Assembly: GCA_019279435.1 (NCBI GenBank)
Contig: JAAALK010000082.1
Span: 82,184,989-82,248,988, forward strand
From: Zizania palustris
Lineage: Eukaryota > Streptophyta > Magnoliopsida > Poales > Poaceae
Direction: 5' to 3'
Length of the DNA stretch: 64,000 bases
Shown in pieces: positions 11,053-21,352 of this stretch (position 1 is its first letter; each line of letters starts with the position of its first letter). A program made the position numbers and the translations under genes. A model generated the notes under the pieces. The model was given only the letters and a program-made list of their open reading frames with translations. It searched no databases and was not told the origin of the DNA.

Positions 11053-11300
11053 TGGGCTTCTGAAGCTTCGGTAGCATGGGCCTCCGAAGGCTTCCGAAGC
11101 TTCGGCAGCGTGGGCCTCCGAAGGCTTCCTGGCCGAAGCCCATGGGCTGGCTGGAGGCTTTTGGAGCCCATAGTTTGATGGGCTTCGGCCCTGTAGGGCT
11201 TCGGACAGACCTTGGACATGTGTATTTTCGGCCCAAATCACCAAAAATTGATATTTTGATAATCTAGCCATTAATGCCATTTTTTGCTATCAACAATAAC

Positions 11301-12124
11301 TTATTGAGTCATATAAACTGAAAAGCTTCTGAAATGCTTCGAAATTGTCTCATTACCTCCTAGCCCCTCTTTGAGTGTAAGCACCTTAGATTTTCAAGTG
11401 AAGATGGTTATGCACAACGATTGTAATGACTGCTAAGAGTACAATTTCAATAGTTTTTATTTTCAGAGGCTCGGAGCCCCTTATTATATTGAATAAGAAT
11501 TTGGAAACAGTGTTTCGAAATTCAAGTAGATGGTCGCTATGGACCTCGTAGGTCTCTTCGAACCATTGGTTCGGAGTCCTTAAATGGTAGCTTATTACTC
11601 TTTTTCGGATGTATTGGAATCCGATTATTCTGGTAGATTCGGACTATTTTTCGGATGTATTAGAATCCGATTATGATGGTCGCTTCGGACTCTTTTTACG
11701 GATTCTTTCAAGCTGATTGCTTGGAATCCATATCATTTTGTCTCTTTGGACTCTTTTTACGGATGCTTTCAAGTCGGTGGCTCAGAATCCATTTTCATGG
11801 TCTCCTCCGACTCTTTTTATGGATGCTTTCAAGCTGATTGCTCGGAATCCATATCATTTGGTCTCTTTGGACTCTTTTTACAGATGCTTTCAAGCTAGTG
11901 GCTTGGAATCCATTTTTCATGGTACTTTCCTACCTTGACGGATGCTTCGAATCGATGGTTCAATGTTCGTAAATTAGGTTCGAATGAATAATACTTACCT
12001 CCGCAATCATCCCCGTCCCCCTAGTGCGTCCACTAGGAGTAGGAATCATGTTGAGAAGCATGCATTATTCGAACCATAAGATTTATTCATTTAGAAAGTG
12101 TTTACAAATAATTACAAGGAGCCC
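11301..12124 (-). repeat. E4a 3' untranslated region with ~60-bp tandem array
   Basis: No gene is present. About 11540-11938 holds diverged tandem units of roughly 60 bp, each with a cggatgctttcaagc-like core and tggaatcc, reading on the minus strand as the same kind of unit found after E3 pol (51790-52150). Nearer 11340-11420 the sequence matches E3 near 52400-52470 (caaagaggggctag on the minus strand). The antisense gene that follows in E3 is missing here. Confidence 0.75.
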
Positions 12125-15100
12125 CTAAGCAAAGTATCGGTTAAGGTGCTCTGCATGCCATGCATTCTTCAATTCTTCACCTTCTAAATTAGCTAATTTA
12201 AAAGATCTGGGGCGTCCTGAACGAAGGATGATATATGGTCCTTCCCATTTATTTCCTAATTTCCCAGGAGAAATAATGCTTCGCAATACTAAATGGCACG
12301 GCTTAAGTTCATTAAGCTATATCTTCAGGTCATACCAAGTCTTCGTCTGATGTTGATACTTCATCAGGTCAGCAAAAACTCAGAGATCCTCCTCTGAGCT
12401 CCATCAGTGTCACGGCTTCATCTCTGAATAGTAATCTGAATGGGGTGAAACCTGTGAACCTTTCTTGAGTGGTCCAAATGGACCACAAAATCTTCGGAAG
12501 TTCTTCGGTCCATAGCCCCTTCGCTAATCCTACTATTCTTTGATTCAAGCCTGACAAGATATTACCATTAGCTTGCTCGACGGCTCCATTGGATTGGGGG
12601 TGACGTATAGCTGTAAAACACGTTTCAATACTGAGGCCTTCACAGAACTCTCTGAAAGGTTTGGCATCAAACTCAGTGCCATTGTCAATTGTCAGTTGTC
12701 TAGGCACTCCAAACCTGCAAATAATATTTTGCCAAAAAAATTTTGTACATTCTTCGACCCACTTAGAAAAATATTCAATTGCTACCACTACAAAATTTAG
12801 ACTACCCTTTGCCATTGGGAAGGGGCCAATAAGATCCATTCCCCATCGGGCCATCGACCATACTGGAGTAATAACTTGAAGAGGTGTTGGTGGACAATGA
12901 CTCTGTCATCCCATCCACTGACAACCTTGGCAGGTGCAGACTAAAGCCTCCGCATCAGCTACTATTGTAGGCCAATAGAGCCCCTGGCGAAGTGTTTTGC
13001 CTACTAAAGCCCGAGGGGCAAGATGGCTACCACAAAGGCCTTCATGAATTTCTCGGAGTATATCTTGGCCTTCGGCTTGGGAAATACATCGAAGTAGGGG
13101 ATAACATACTCCGGCCTTGTATAAAATACCATTGACAATATGATAATTCTGGATTCTTAACTGGAGTCTTGACAGCTTCGGGCCTTCGGGCAAATTAGCT
13201 TCGTCTTGTAATAACTCCATAATTGAACTCCGCCAATCGGTGCTTGGTATGATCCGGACAGAGATCCCTTTAAATGCTACTTCGATCTTGTGGATCTCTT
13301 CCAGATATATAGCAAGTTGCAGATGCCGAACCTAGAAAATTTTATCAACATGCCATGCTACAATTTGGGAATCTGTTTTTATAACAACTCTTGTAGCACC
13401 AATGGCACGTTCCTTGCGAAGACCTAGCAAAATTCCTTCGTACTCCACAATATTATTGGTGGACTTAAATTTGAGCCTTGCGGAGTACATTGATTTCTAC
13501 CCTGAAGGCGACATTATGACTGCTCCGGCACCTAATCTGAATGATTGAAAAGCTCCATCAGAGTATATGGTCCAAATGCCTTCGTTTGATTCTTCCGAAG
13601 CCCATACTACAGATGGAGTCCATTCTGCTACAAAATCAGCCACGACCTGTGACTTGATTGCTGTTCTTGCTACGAAGGAGATGCTGAAGGGGGCTAACTC
13701 AATGGCCCACATCCCAATTCTCTCCGTAGAGTCATTGCTTCGGAGCATATCTCCAAGAGGATAAGAAGTTGGTATAATTACATTATGTGCAAAAAAATAA
13801 TGCCATCGTTTCCTCGAATCCATTACAAGAGCATAAGTAAACTTTTCCAGCTCAGAGTACCGAGTTTTTGCTCCGGATAAGACTTCTGAAACAAAATAGA
13901 TCAGATTCTGTACCAACTTCCCATTGAAATCAATTTCTCAAAAAAGGACCGTACTGACATCGGAGCCTGTAGCTGCAAGATAGAGAAGAAGAGTTTCATT
14001 TGCAATGGGCACAGTGAGTGTTGCAAGGTTGCCAAGATAGTCTTTGATATCGTCAAAATATTTTGGCACTCTAGTGTCCATGCAAAATCTTCGGACCCTT
14101 TTAAGGCTTTGAATATTGGGAGGCTCCGCTCTGCGGACCTTGCCAAAAATCTGCTAAGGGCCACGAGGCGTTTGACAAGCTTCTGGACTTGCTTCAAATT
14201 TTCCAGCAGAGCCATTCTTTGCAATGCACTTATTTGTGTTGGGCTAGCTTTGATCCCCCTGCTCAAAACTAAATACCCTAGCAACTTTCCAGCTTGAGCC
14301 CCGAAAATACATTTTTCGGGGTTGTGGCGAACTCCACATGCTCGGAGGCTCTCAAAAGTTTCTGCTAAGTCTAAACTATGTTGGTTCTTTAAAGCACTCT
14401 TTATTACAATATCATCCTTATAGGCTTCGACATTGCTGCCTATCTGGTGACCTAGAGCCGTAGCAATCAACCTTGAAAAAGTTTCCCCGGTATTTCTTAA
14501 GCCAAAGGGCATTCTAACATAACAAAAGACTCCCAAAGGAGTTATGAAGCTTGTGTTGGCTTCGTCTTCGTGGTTTAACCATATTTGATGATATCCAGAG
14601 TACGTGTCGAGGAAGCTTAAGAGTTTGGATCCGGTAGTGGAGTCGATGAGTTGATCAATGCGGGGCATGGGGTAGGGGTCACGTGGGCATGCTTTACTCA
14701 GGGATGTGAATTCAATACACGTGCGCTACTTGCCGGAGGCTTTTTACTTGACGAAGACGGGGTTGGCTAACCACTCTGTATGAGCCACTTCTCTAATGAT
14801 CCCGGCCTTCAACAACTTCTCCACCTCTGCTTTAGCAAGGTCCGCCCTTTTGGTTGACAATTTGCAAAGCCCTTGGCGAACAGGTCGAACCCTTGGGTTG
14901 ACGAGTAGGCTGTGCTCGATGATACTTCGGTCGACTACATGGATATCTTCATCGGACCAGGCAAATACATCCAAATTTTCTTTAACTACTTCTAACGAAG
15001 TAGCAAATTCCGAAGGCAATTCCTTGCCAAACTAGATGGGATAGTATTTGCCATCCTTGACAACAATCTTCGTTATAATTTCACCTTCGGGGCTTGGTCT

Positions 15101-15486
15101 GGGGGAGGATATCTTCGAGAGTTCACTTGACGCACGGGTATTCTCTGAATGGTCTTGCACATTATTTATTTGTCTAGGATCAAGGGGTGGACCATGGCCG
15201 CACTCTGCCCTTCATGTTGTAGCTTGGTCACAGCAGACTATAAGCACTCCTCCTTGTGTGGGCATCTTCAGGCATAGATAATTATGATGCGCCATAACTC
15301 CGATCTAGCCAGGAGCCCCTCTCCGAAGGCGACCTCGAGTCCTATTTGGACGAGGGCATTGAGAGGAGAGCCTGTGAAGCCTTTAAGCGGACGAGCCGCT
15401 AGGAGTAAATGCTTCCACGGGATGCACAACTGGTCGAAGGCTTGAACGAAGATAATATCTGTGGAGCTTCCGCCATCAACCAACAC
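12125..15486 (-). pseudogene. E4a pol (protease to integrase), degenerate
   Basis: Reading leftward from 15486: protease with MLVDGGSSTDIIF; RT from about 15019, with the block 14668-13901 holding SFLDTYSGYHQ, RMPFGLRNTGETFSRL and EAYKDDIVIKS; RNase H and linker 13916-13497; the second RNase H and zinc region around 13490-12906 (HEGLCGSHLAPRA, CQGCQW); and integrase core 12854-12369 (MDLIGPFPMAK, TIDNGTEFD, SNGAVEQANG). The likely end is TAG at 12125-12127, matching the E3 pol end (RYFA). Frameshifts and stops separate the blocks. A deletion of about 75 bp near 15298 removes part of the protease-RT spacer relative to E4b. Confidence 0.87.
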
Positions 15487-15489
15487 TCT

Positions 15490-16130
15490 CTAGACCTTCG
15501 CTCCTGCAATGTCAGCAGTGATAACAAGGGGGTCTGCATGAGGGAACTTAATACCCACTACATTGGTTGTGGAGAAAGATAAAGGCACGTGAGACCACTC
15601 GGGCATTTTTGCAGCCGATGAGGAGGTCCGAATATGTCCTACTTCGCGAATATATTCTCTCCGTTGCCATTTTGACATGCCGCCCAGGGTTCCTCCTTCA
15701 GAGATGAGGAGAACCACTCTTTTGTGTCGTCTTGTGTATCTTCTTGCTTCGGAGGTGGCATAACACTGGCCACCGAAGGCTGTCTTGGGGCTTCGATGGT
15801 GTCTACACGTCCAACGATCTGCACCGGCTCCAGACGTGCCTCGTGAGGGGCTCGGTTAGTAGTGCCTCGATCGGAGCTCCTCTCGAGGTACTCCCTCCGC
15901 AGAGCTAGTATAGACTTGCATGCTTCGGTATCATGGCTTCGATTTTCACCGTGTACACAGCCGAAGAAGGCTTGGCCTCTGCCAGCCGGCTTCCCTGGCG
16001 GCCTCCAGCCATTGACCTTGCTTCCCGGAGCTTGTGGATTTTTAGGGGGCAATCTTGATGAAGAGGAGGCTAGTATAGACTTGCATGCTGGTTGTTGTCA
16101 AAGCGGTACCCTTGTGGTGGAGTCGAAGTC
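15490..16130 (-). pseudogene. E4a gag C-terminal part
   Basis: This is the Gag nucleocapsid side, with the Cys/His segment CVHGENRSHDTEACKS (16052-15639 block) and the conserved MSKWQRREYIREVGHIRTSSSAAKMP stretch before protease; E3 has nearly the same segment. Gag continues beyond the inserted solo LTR at 18234-18402. At 16069-16088 a 20-base copy of 15904-15923 replaces a stretch still present in E4b (25746-25793), which looks like templated filler from repair. Confidence 0.8.
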
Positions 16131-16447
16131 TGTAGGACCGAAAGTAGCGACCAGAGGGGGGGTGAATGGGCGCCTAAAAAGTTCTTTCGAATCAATGGCC
16201 TGCTCCCAACACCCAACGCACCTCAAAAGACTAAGCAGCAAAGCGTGAACAGATTGCCTAAGTCTAAAAGTATCTAGCCTAGAAATGACCAGTGTCCTAC
16301 ACAGAGAAACACCAATACAATGCTAATAGGCAGATGAACAAGATAGTCAAGAAAACTGGCAGATCAAACTTCTCAGCAGATGATCTAAGTCTTCATGAAA
16401 AGAGACGAGAAGTTACTGTTCAAATTTGTCTCCTGTTCGAAACTTGG

Positions 16448-16531
16448 CGAAGCCTGCTCCGTAGTGTCGAAGCCTGCTTCATAGTGTCGAAGCCTGCTCC
16501 GCAGTGTCGAAGCCTGCTCCGCAGTGTCGAA
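16448..16531. repeat. 20-bp tandem repeat, four units
   Basis: Four head-to-tail units of cgaagcctgctccgtagtgt differ at a few positions. Single cgaagcctgctt-like derivatives recur to about 17170. Confidence 0.85.
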
Positions 16532-17634
16532 GTCTAGCGAAGGCTGTAGTGGAAGTGCCGATGGTTTGTGGAAATTAGCCTCGTTCAAGTGTGGCAGAAT
16601 GCGAAGTATGCTTCGAAGCTAAGTATGAAAGTATCGAAGCCTGCTTCGAACAATGTACTTCGAATCCTAGACTTCGATCAGAAAGCTTCGAACAAAGTTC
16701 ACAGAAAAGCAACTTTCGAAAGAGAAGCGAAGCCAAACACACAGCAGCAAGACCAAATCGAAGCCTACACTCTACCTTCGAAGCTAGCTTGATCGAGGTA
16801 CAACTACCGAAGTGGTAACCTCCGAGCCACAAACCAGCGTCGAATCGAAGTGTGCTGATGCTCTCACAAGAGATCGAAGCCTTGAAACATACTTCGAAAA
16901 ACAAGCTTCAAACTCACAAACTGAGATCAATGAAAATGACAATAGTAGAACAATTTCTCAGAAAACATACCCCGAGCTAAGTCTACAAGAGAGACATGCT
17001 TCGACGCTAACTTCAAAGCCTGTCGAAGTATGCTTCGCAAAAGTGTCAAAGTATGTCAACGAACAAAAACTAAACACATAGTATACTTCAAAGCTAGATT
17101 CAGAGTTCAAGTTTGGAGTCGAAAGTTCTAGCGAAGCCTTCAAAGATGTCAGGTCGAAGCCTGCTTCACAGAGCTGAATGACTTCGAACAGACAGGGGGG
17201 GCTTCGCCAGAAACAGCCAGAGAAGGACTAGGCTTTGTCTACACGATCAAAAAGGCTATGCAGGAAAAAGCAAAGCTAGAGTACTAGCGCACTATAGCTA
17301 CAGGAAAGTAGTACTACTTGCTACAGTACGCATGAACTAGTACTCTCACGTGTAGAACAAAAACGAAGCAGCCAGAGAAGCATTCGCTCAGGAATAAAAT
17401 GGCCGCACGCAAAACGAAACTGCAGAGCTATTAACGAAATGTTGCACACACAACAGCAGGAATAAAATCGTCAAGACCAGAGAAGAATCAAGATGAACTC
17501 ACGAAGAAACAAGAGGAATCTTCCTAGCGGCGCACGCATGAACAGGAGAGAGAGAACGCAGGAAAAAATATGTCTGAATCCTTGATTAAAAGTAATTTCT
17601 TGAAAGGGTGACCTAACCCTAGGGATTGGGGCCC

Positions 17635-17642
17635 TATTTATA
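17635..17642 (-). promoter_or_regulatory. TATA box of the solo LTR
   Basis: TATAAATA on the minus strand in GCCTATAAATAGGGC, about 590 bp from the right LTR end. It sets the orientation of the LTR. Confidence 0.6.
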
Positions 17643-18408
17643 GGCTGCCCAATAGCTAGGAATATTCCACCGGCCCCTTAGGTTTTTTTACAGACGCTGA
17701 AATAAAAGGAAAAGACTAAACTGCCCTTAGGATATTTTTACAGACTCGACTGACTGACTGTGGGCCTCGGGACAAAATAGTAAACTCCTATTTACAGATG
17801 ACTTATCCGGAAGCTAAGCTTTCATAGCGACTATGGCTTCTCTTCTAGACAGTCCGATACAAGATCAGCGGTCGTCAGTTTTGCGCCAAAACTAACAAAG
17901 CCTCCACCGACTTTGCACCGGGTACCCGGATTAGGCCGGCCCGATTCCGCAGCTCCCTCAGCCTGGCAATCACTTGCCGCCCGTGTACCTGAGTCAATCC
18001 TGGTCAACAGCCCAGTGGATCCTCTGCTGCTCCTAGCCCATGTACCCGGATTGGGCCAGCCCGACTTCGCGGCCCCTCTTCCCGACAGTCGCTTGCTGCC
18101 CGTGTACCTGAGTCACACGCAGCCCACACGCAGCAGGTCTTCTCTCTCTCTCTTCAGTCCTCTTTGACTACCATTGACAATGACTCATCACATATGGAGC
18201 CATGAGGCCCACGCTCTTCAGCCTGGCTCCTCAATCTCTTCACTTCAAGTTTGACTTCTTGAAGGACGGTTGCGAAGACGAAGATGTCCTTCGAAGCCAT
18301 CCTTCTTCCGACCTAGCATAATCCCCAAAGTAGGCCATTAGCTACGCTACTGAGGAAATATGCTTCCGGTGAAGCTTGTCGAGGAGGCCTGCATTTGTGA
18401 CTCCTCAC

Positions 18409-18801
18409 GTGAGCCCTCACGTGATCAAGATGATTGATTGCGTAGAGACTCTAGAGAGACTAGGCACTCCACTAGCTCCATACCTCCCTATTGATGTTAT
18501 TCTCCAGTCACTCCCACTGAGCTTTGAGCCATTCATCATAAACTACAACATGGTTGGACTAGAGAAGACTCTAGCTGAGTTGCATGGGATGCTAAAAGCT
18601 GTTGAGGAGAGTATCAGGAAGACTCCGAACCATTTGATCTCTAGTACTAAGCTGACTAGAAAGTCCAGGTCAGGTCCTGCCAACTCTGATGAGTGCCACC
18701 ATTGCCACAAGACTGGGCATTGGAAGCGCAACTGCAAGGTATTCTTGGAACAACAGAAAAAGAAGGGAAGTACGACTTCCACTTCAGGTATTAACAGTTA
18801 A
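18409..18801 (+). pseudogene. Copia A Gag, 5'-truncated
   Basis: This is the C-terminal half of a copia Gag. It has the capsid stretch HVIKMIDCVETLERLGTPLA and PIDVILQSLPLSFEPFI, then a CCHC zinc knuckle CHHCHKTGHWKRNC, and ends at TAA. It starts abruptly at the junction with E4a gag, so the ORF upstream of 18409 is a fusion product. Compared with remnant B it lacks 57 bases (19 codons) after KTPNH, removing a Lys-rich segment. Confidence 0.85.
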
Positions 18802-19242
18802 ACTTGCTACTCGTCCCAATGATTCATAGGTATATGATACCGGCTTGATGATTCATACTTGCAAATTATTGTAGGGGCTGAGTAGGTCAGGGAAGTGTGC
18901 TAGTGGTGAGATGGATGTCCGCGTCATAAATGGAGCAATTGTTGCAGCATTGGCCATCGGCGTTTATTCACTGCCACTGCTATCAAGATTAGTTTAGGAA
19001 TTGAATAATTGTTATTTCACTCCCGCCTTACGAAAAGACATAATCTCTTCTTGTTTAGGAGAAGATATTGTGAATTCGTAATAAAGAACAAGAGTTGTTC
19101 GATATTCTTGAATGGTTTTCTTTATGGCGCTTGTCCATTAGTCAATGGACTGTACATTTTGAGTCTTGAAAAAGTGCATGTTTATAACGTTAGTACAAAG
19201 AAATGATGACTCAATGATTTGAATCCTACACACATCTGACAA

Positions 19243-19631
19243 TGTCGCTTAGGTCATATAGATGAGAGGCGCATGCAGAAGCTTCATAATGATGGACTTT
19301 TGAAGTCATTTGATTTTGAATCATATGACACGTGTGAATCTTATCTACTTTACAAGATGACGAGAGGCGACTTTCACTAAGTGTTAGTGGGAGGGCAAGT
19401 GAGCTATTGGACATAGTACATATTGATATATATGGTCCAATGAGTCACATGGCTAGGAATGGGTTATGGTACTTTATCACTTTTTCGACGACTTTAAGTA
19501 GATGTAAGTGGGAGTCCTTTGAAATGTTCAAGGAGCTATTAAGTGATGTACAAAATCATACGAGCAAGATAATTAGATTTCTACGATCGGATCATGGAGA
19601 TGAATATTTGAGCCATGAGTTGACGCGCTGA
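19243..19631 (+). pseudogene. Copia A pre-integrase and integrase start
   Basis: From 19243 a frame reads CRLGHIDERRMQKLHNDGLL then CESYLLYKM, the pre-integrase zinc region in which the second paired Cys has become Tyr. After stops, 19407-19631 reads MDIVHIDIYGPMSHMARNG and IRFLRSDHGDEYLS, corresponding to the first two catalytic Asp sites. The third catalytic site is not found. A further coding remnant lies at 19009-19206. Confidence 0.8.
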
Positions 19632-20198
19632 TCTTTTCATCATCCTTTTGAGGTAATGAACTAGAAACTACTGCTCTCACTTTAAATAAAGTTCCATCTA
19701 AGAGAGTTATGAGACCAAACTCTGAAAGATGGTTTGGAACCATTAATATCTGAATTAAAATAGATTGGATTTGTTTCTGTTTGCAGAACTTCGAAAGTTC
19801 CGATAGAGATCGGATGTTCCGATATTTGTCGGATTGGAAGTTCTAATGTTGATCGGAAGTTCCAATGCCAAACAAAGTTTTCGACAGAGGAGTTAGATCT
19901 GAATTTCCAATAACAGATCGGAAGTTCTGATCCAGACAGATTAGAGTCCATAGAAGGAAACCAAGGTTAGAACTTGGTGGATCCCCCGATGGCTTAAATC
20001 CTAATGAGTGAGGATGGATTTTAAGGAGAAAGACATTGATGTAAATGTTCCTAGGAGACGATAGCGAAGAGGAGCTCGATGTAAGGAGTTACACCGATGC
20101 TAGCCTTGGGACCGATAAAAGATAATTCTCGATCGTAATCTGGGTTTTGTTCTGCCTCAACGGAGGCGTAGTGAGTTGGAAAGGTTCCAAGCAATAGG
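19632..20198 (+). other. Non-coding block replacing copia RT
   Basis: No RT motif is found. About 19790-19945 has repeated half-palindromic gatcggaagttccgat elements. The same block occurs in remnant B near 31343-31500. It replaces most of the integrase end and nearly all of RT. Confidence 0.6.
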
Positions 20199-20518
20199 TG
20201 GTGGACGATTCTACAATAGTAGCTGAGTGTATTGCAGCTTTGGAAGCTACAAAGAAGGTTGTTTGGATCAAAAAGTTTGTTTCTGAGCTGAGTGTTGTTT
20301 CTAGTGAATCCAGTCCAGTGGACCTCTATTATGGTAATAGTGGTTCCATTCTGTAAGCCAAGGAGACTAGATAACACTAGAAGTCCAAACGTGTACTTTG
20401 GCTGTATCACTTGCTCCGAGTGATCATAGAGAGAGGTGATATGAAAATTTGCAAGGTGCAAACAGATTTTAACATAGCAGATCCGTTGACAAAGCCGCTT
20501 CCACGCCCCATCGTATGA
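20199..20518 (+). pseudogene. Copia A RNase H C-terminus
   Basis: The end of copia pol can be read here: STIVAE.IAALEATKKVVWIKKF, then VIIERGDMKICKV and ADPLTKPLPRP, the near-universal copia ending. The expected catalytic Asp in the YCDN-type motif is replaced (YYGNSG), and several stops interrupt the frame. It is not functional. Confidence 0.82.
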
Positions 20519-21352
20519 GGCGCATGTGAGCTGCATGGGTATGGGATACTTTCATGAGTCGTGTATGTGGGAGTTGCTAGTGATGTCTATGCTAATGTGT
20601 GAGGATAATTGTTATCTTGTTCCTTGAATAAATATCATTTGATTTTATTAATGAGTACGACTTGTTATGTGAAACTATTTGCTTTATGACGATGTTTTTC
20701 AAAAGGGTCCCTAATCTTGTCATCATTTGGGACAGTGATGATACATGGATTAGCACATCCGACTTATTGATGATTGTGTTTCACAGATCATAGACATAGA
20801 GATGTCAAATCAGTGATTTGGACACATGTTGGTGAATATGGTGTTGGATAGTCGCACTTGAGATATTGCTGAGATTGTTTTGTGCCAACAGTTGTCATCT
20901 CAAATGGTGTACATGTAGAGTCCATTGACCTGAGATCGTAATTTGATTACAGAATATGTAGTGACACACTTAGATGCGTAGTGAAACATGTCTTGGGATA
21001 TGAGCGGTCAAGATGGAATTTAGCCCTCCTAATAACAGGAGAGTCGTGTCTGGGCCCCTCGAGGTATTGGATTGGAAAAGTGCATGGCCATGCCACTATG
21101 ACTAACGGGTTAGTCATGATTTGAATCCAATGCTTGATCGAGTGAAATGTCGAGCTAAGCAACAAGGGTGGCACGTATCTTGTCTTGAGCTTGACTGACG
21201 GCGTGTGGTAAAGGGACTGGTGTGTGCGTATATCAAGGTTCATGAAAATTTGATTTTGTATGCTTACGGGGGTCAATATGTGCTACTAGGTACCGCTATT
21301 GATCAGTGTGTCAGAAATGGTTTCTAATGAACAGTTGTTACTGCATAAACCT

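Larger units (their letters stand above)
698..11295 (-). mobile_element. E1: Tat-type Ty3/gypsy LTR retrotransposon, structurally complete
   Basis: The element is bounded by two LTRs of 1458 and 1455 bp and flanked by an exact 5-bp target duplication, ATAAC, at 693-697 and 11296-11300. It reads on the minus strand in the order gag, protease, RT, RNase H, integrase, which is the gypsy order. The second (archaeal-type) RNase H and the RT motif YIDDVMVKS point to the Tat group. From 9056 down to 2241 all coding blocks lie in one frame and are separated by in-frame stops, so that part decayed mainly by nonsense substitution. The gag start at 9801-9057 also has two frame changes. The left LTR begins TA where the right begins TG. 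It is not autonomous as sequenced. Confidence 0.93.
9841..11295 (-). repeat. E1 5' LTR
   Basis: This is the right copy of the E1 LTR, beginning tgttgacacggg and ending tgctatcaaca. It is the 5' LTR because the element reads leftward. It has three full units of the 55-bp U3 array instead of four, and one additional segment at about 10078-10131 absent from the other copy. Apart from these, the LTRs differ by scattered substitutions. Confidence 0.93.
16131..18233 (-). mobile_element. Solo LTR, copia SIRE/Maximus-like
   Basis: The 2103-bp insertion begins TGTAGGACCG and ends CTCCTCA on the plus strand and interrupts E4a gag. The flanks aagtc (16126-16130) and atctc (18234-18238) match at 3 of 5 positions, a decayed target duplication. 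The left end on the minus strand reads CACCCCCCCTCTGG.CGCTAC then GTCCTACA, similar to the U5 end of SIRE-type copia LTRs. A TATA box lies at 17635-17642 in minus orientation. No internal region, PBS or PPT is present, so it is a solo LTR formed by LTR-LTR recombination. The 16591-17143 ORFs in it are not supported as genes. Confidence 0.65.
11301..18402 (-). mobile_element. E4a: decayed Tat-type element, truncated
   Basis: This minus-strand gypsy remnant is a relative of E3. From right to left it holds part of gag, then protease, RT, RNase H, integrase and a 3' untranslated region. Neither LTR is present: the 3' side is cut near the E1 insertion, and the 5' side stops inside gag at about 18405, where it is joined to copia remnant A. 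A solo LTR (16131-18233) is inserted in gag. It shares two marks with E4b and E4c but not with E3: RT motif YKDD instead of YMDD, and a deletion at the end of the second RNase H. Confidence 0.88.
18406..21352 (+). mobile_element. Ty1/copia remnant A
   Basis: This is an internal fragment of a copia element on the plus strand: gag end, pre-integrase and integrase start, a non-coding block where RT is expected, RNase H end, and 3' non-coding DNA. Neither LTR was recognised. From 18409 it is nearly identical to 29905-32907. It is fused to E4a gag on the left and to E4b integrase at 21353 on the right. 20519-21352 contains no gene. Confidence 0.8.

Noticed and set aside
16126..18238. Reading the 16131-18233 insertion as a DNA transposon with a TCT 3-bp duplication
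   Set aside because: A 3-bp fit is possible, but the ends are not inverted repeats, while TG...CA ends, a TATA box and a SIRE-like U5 end favour an LTR.
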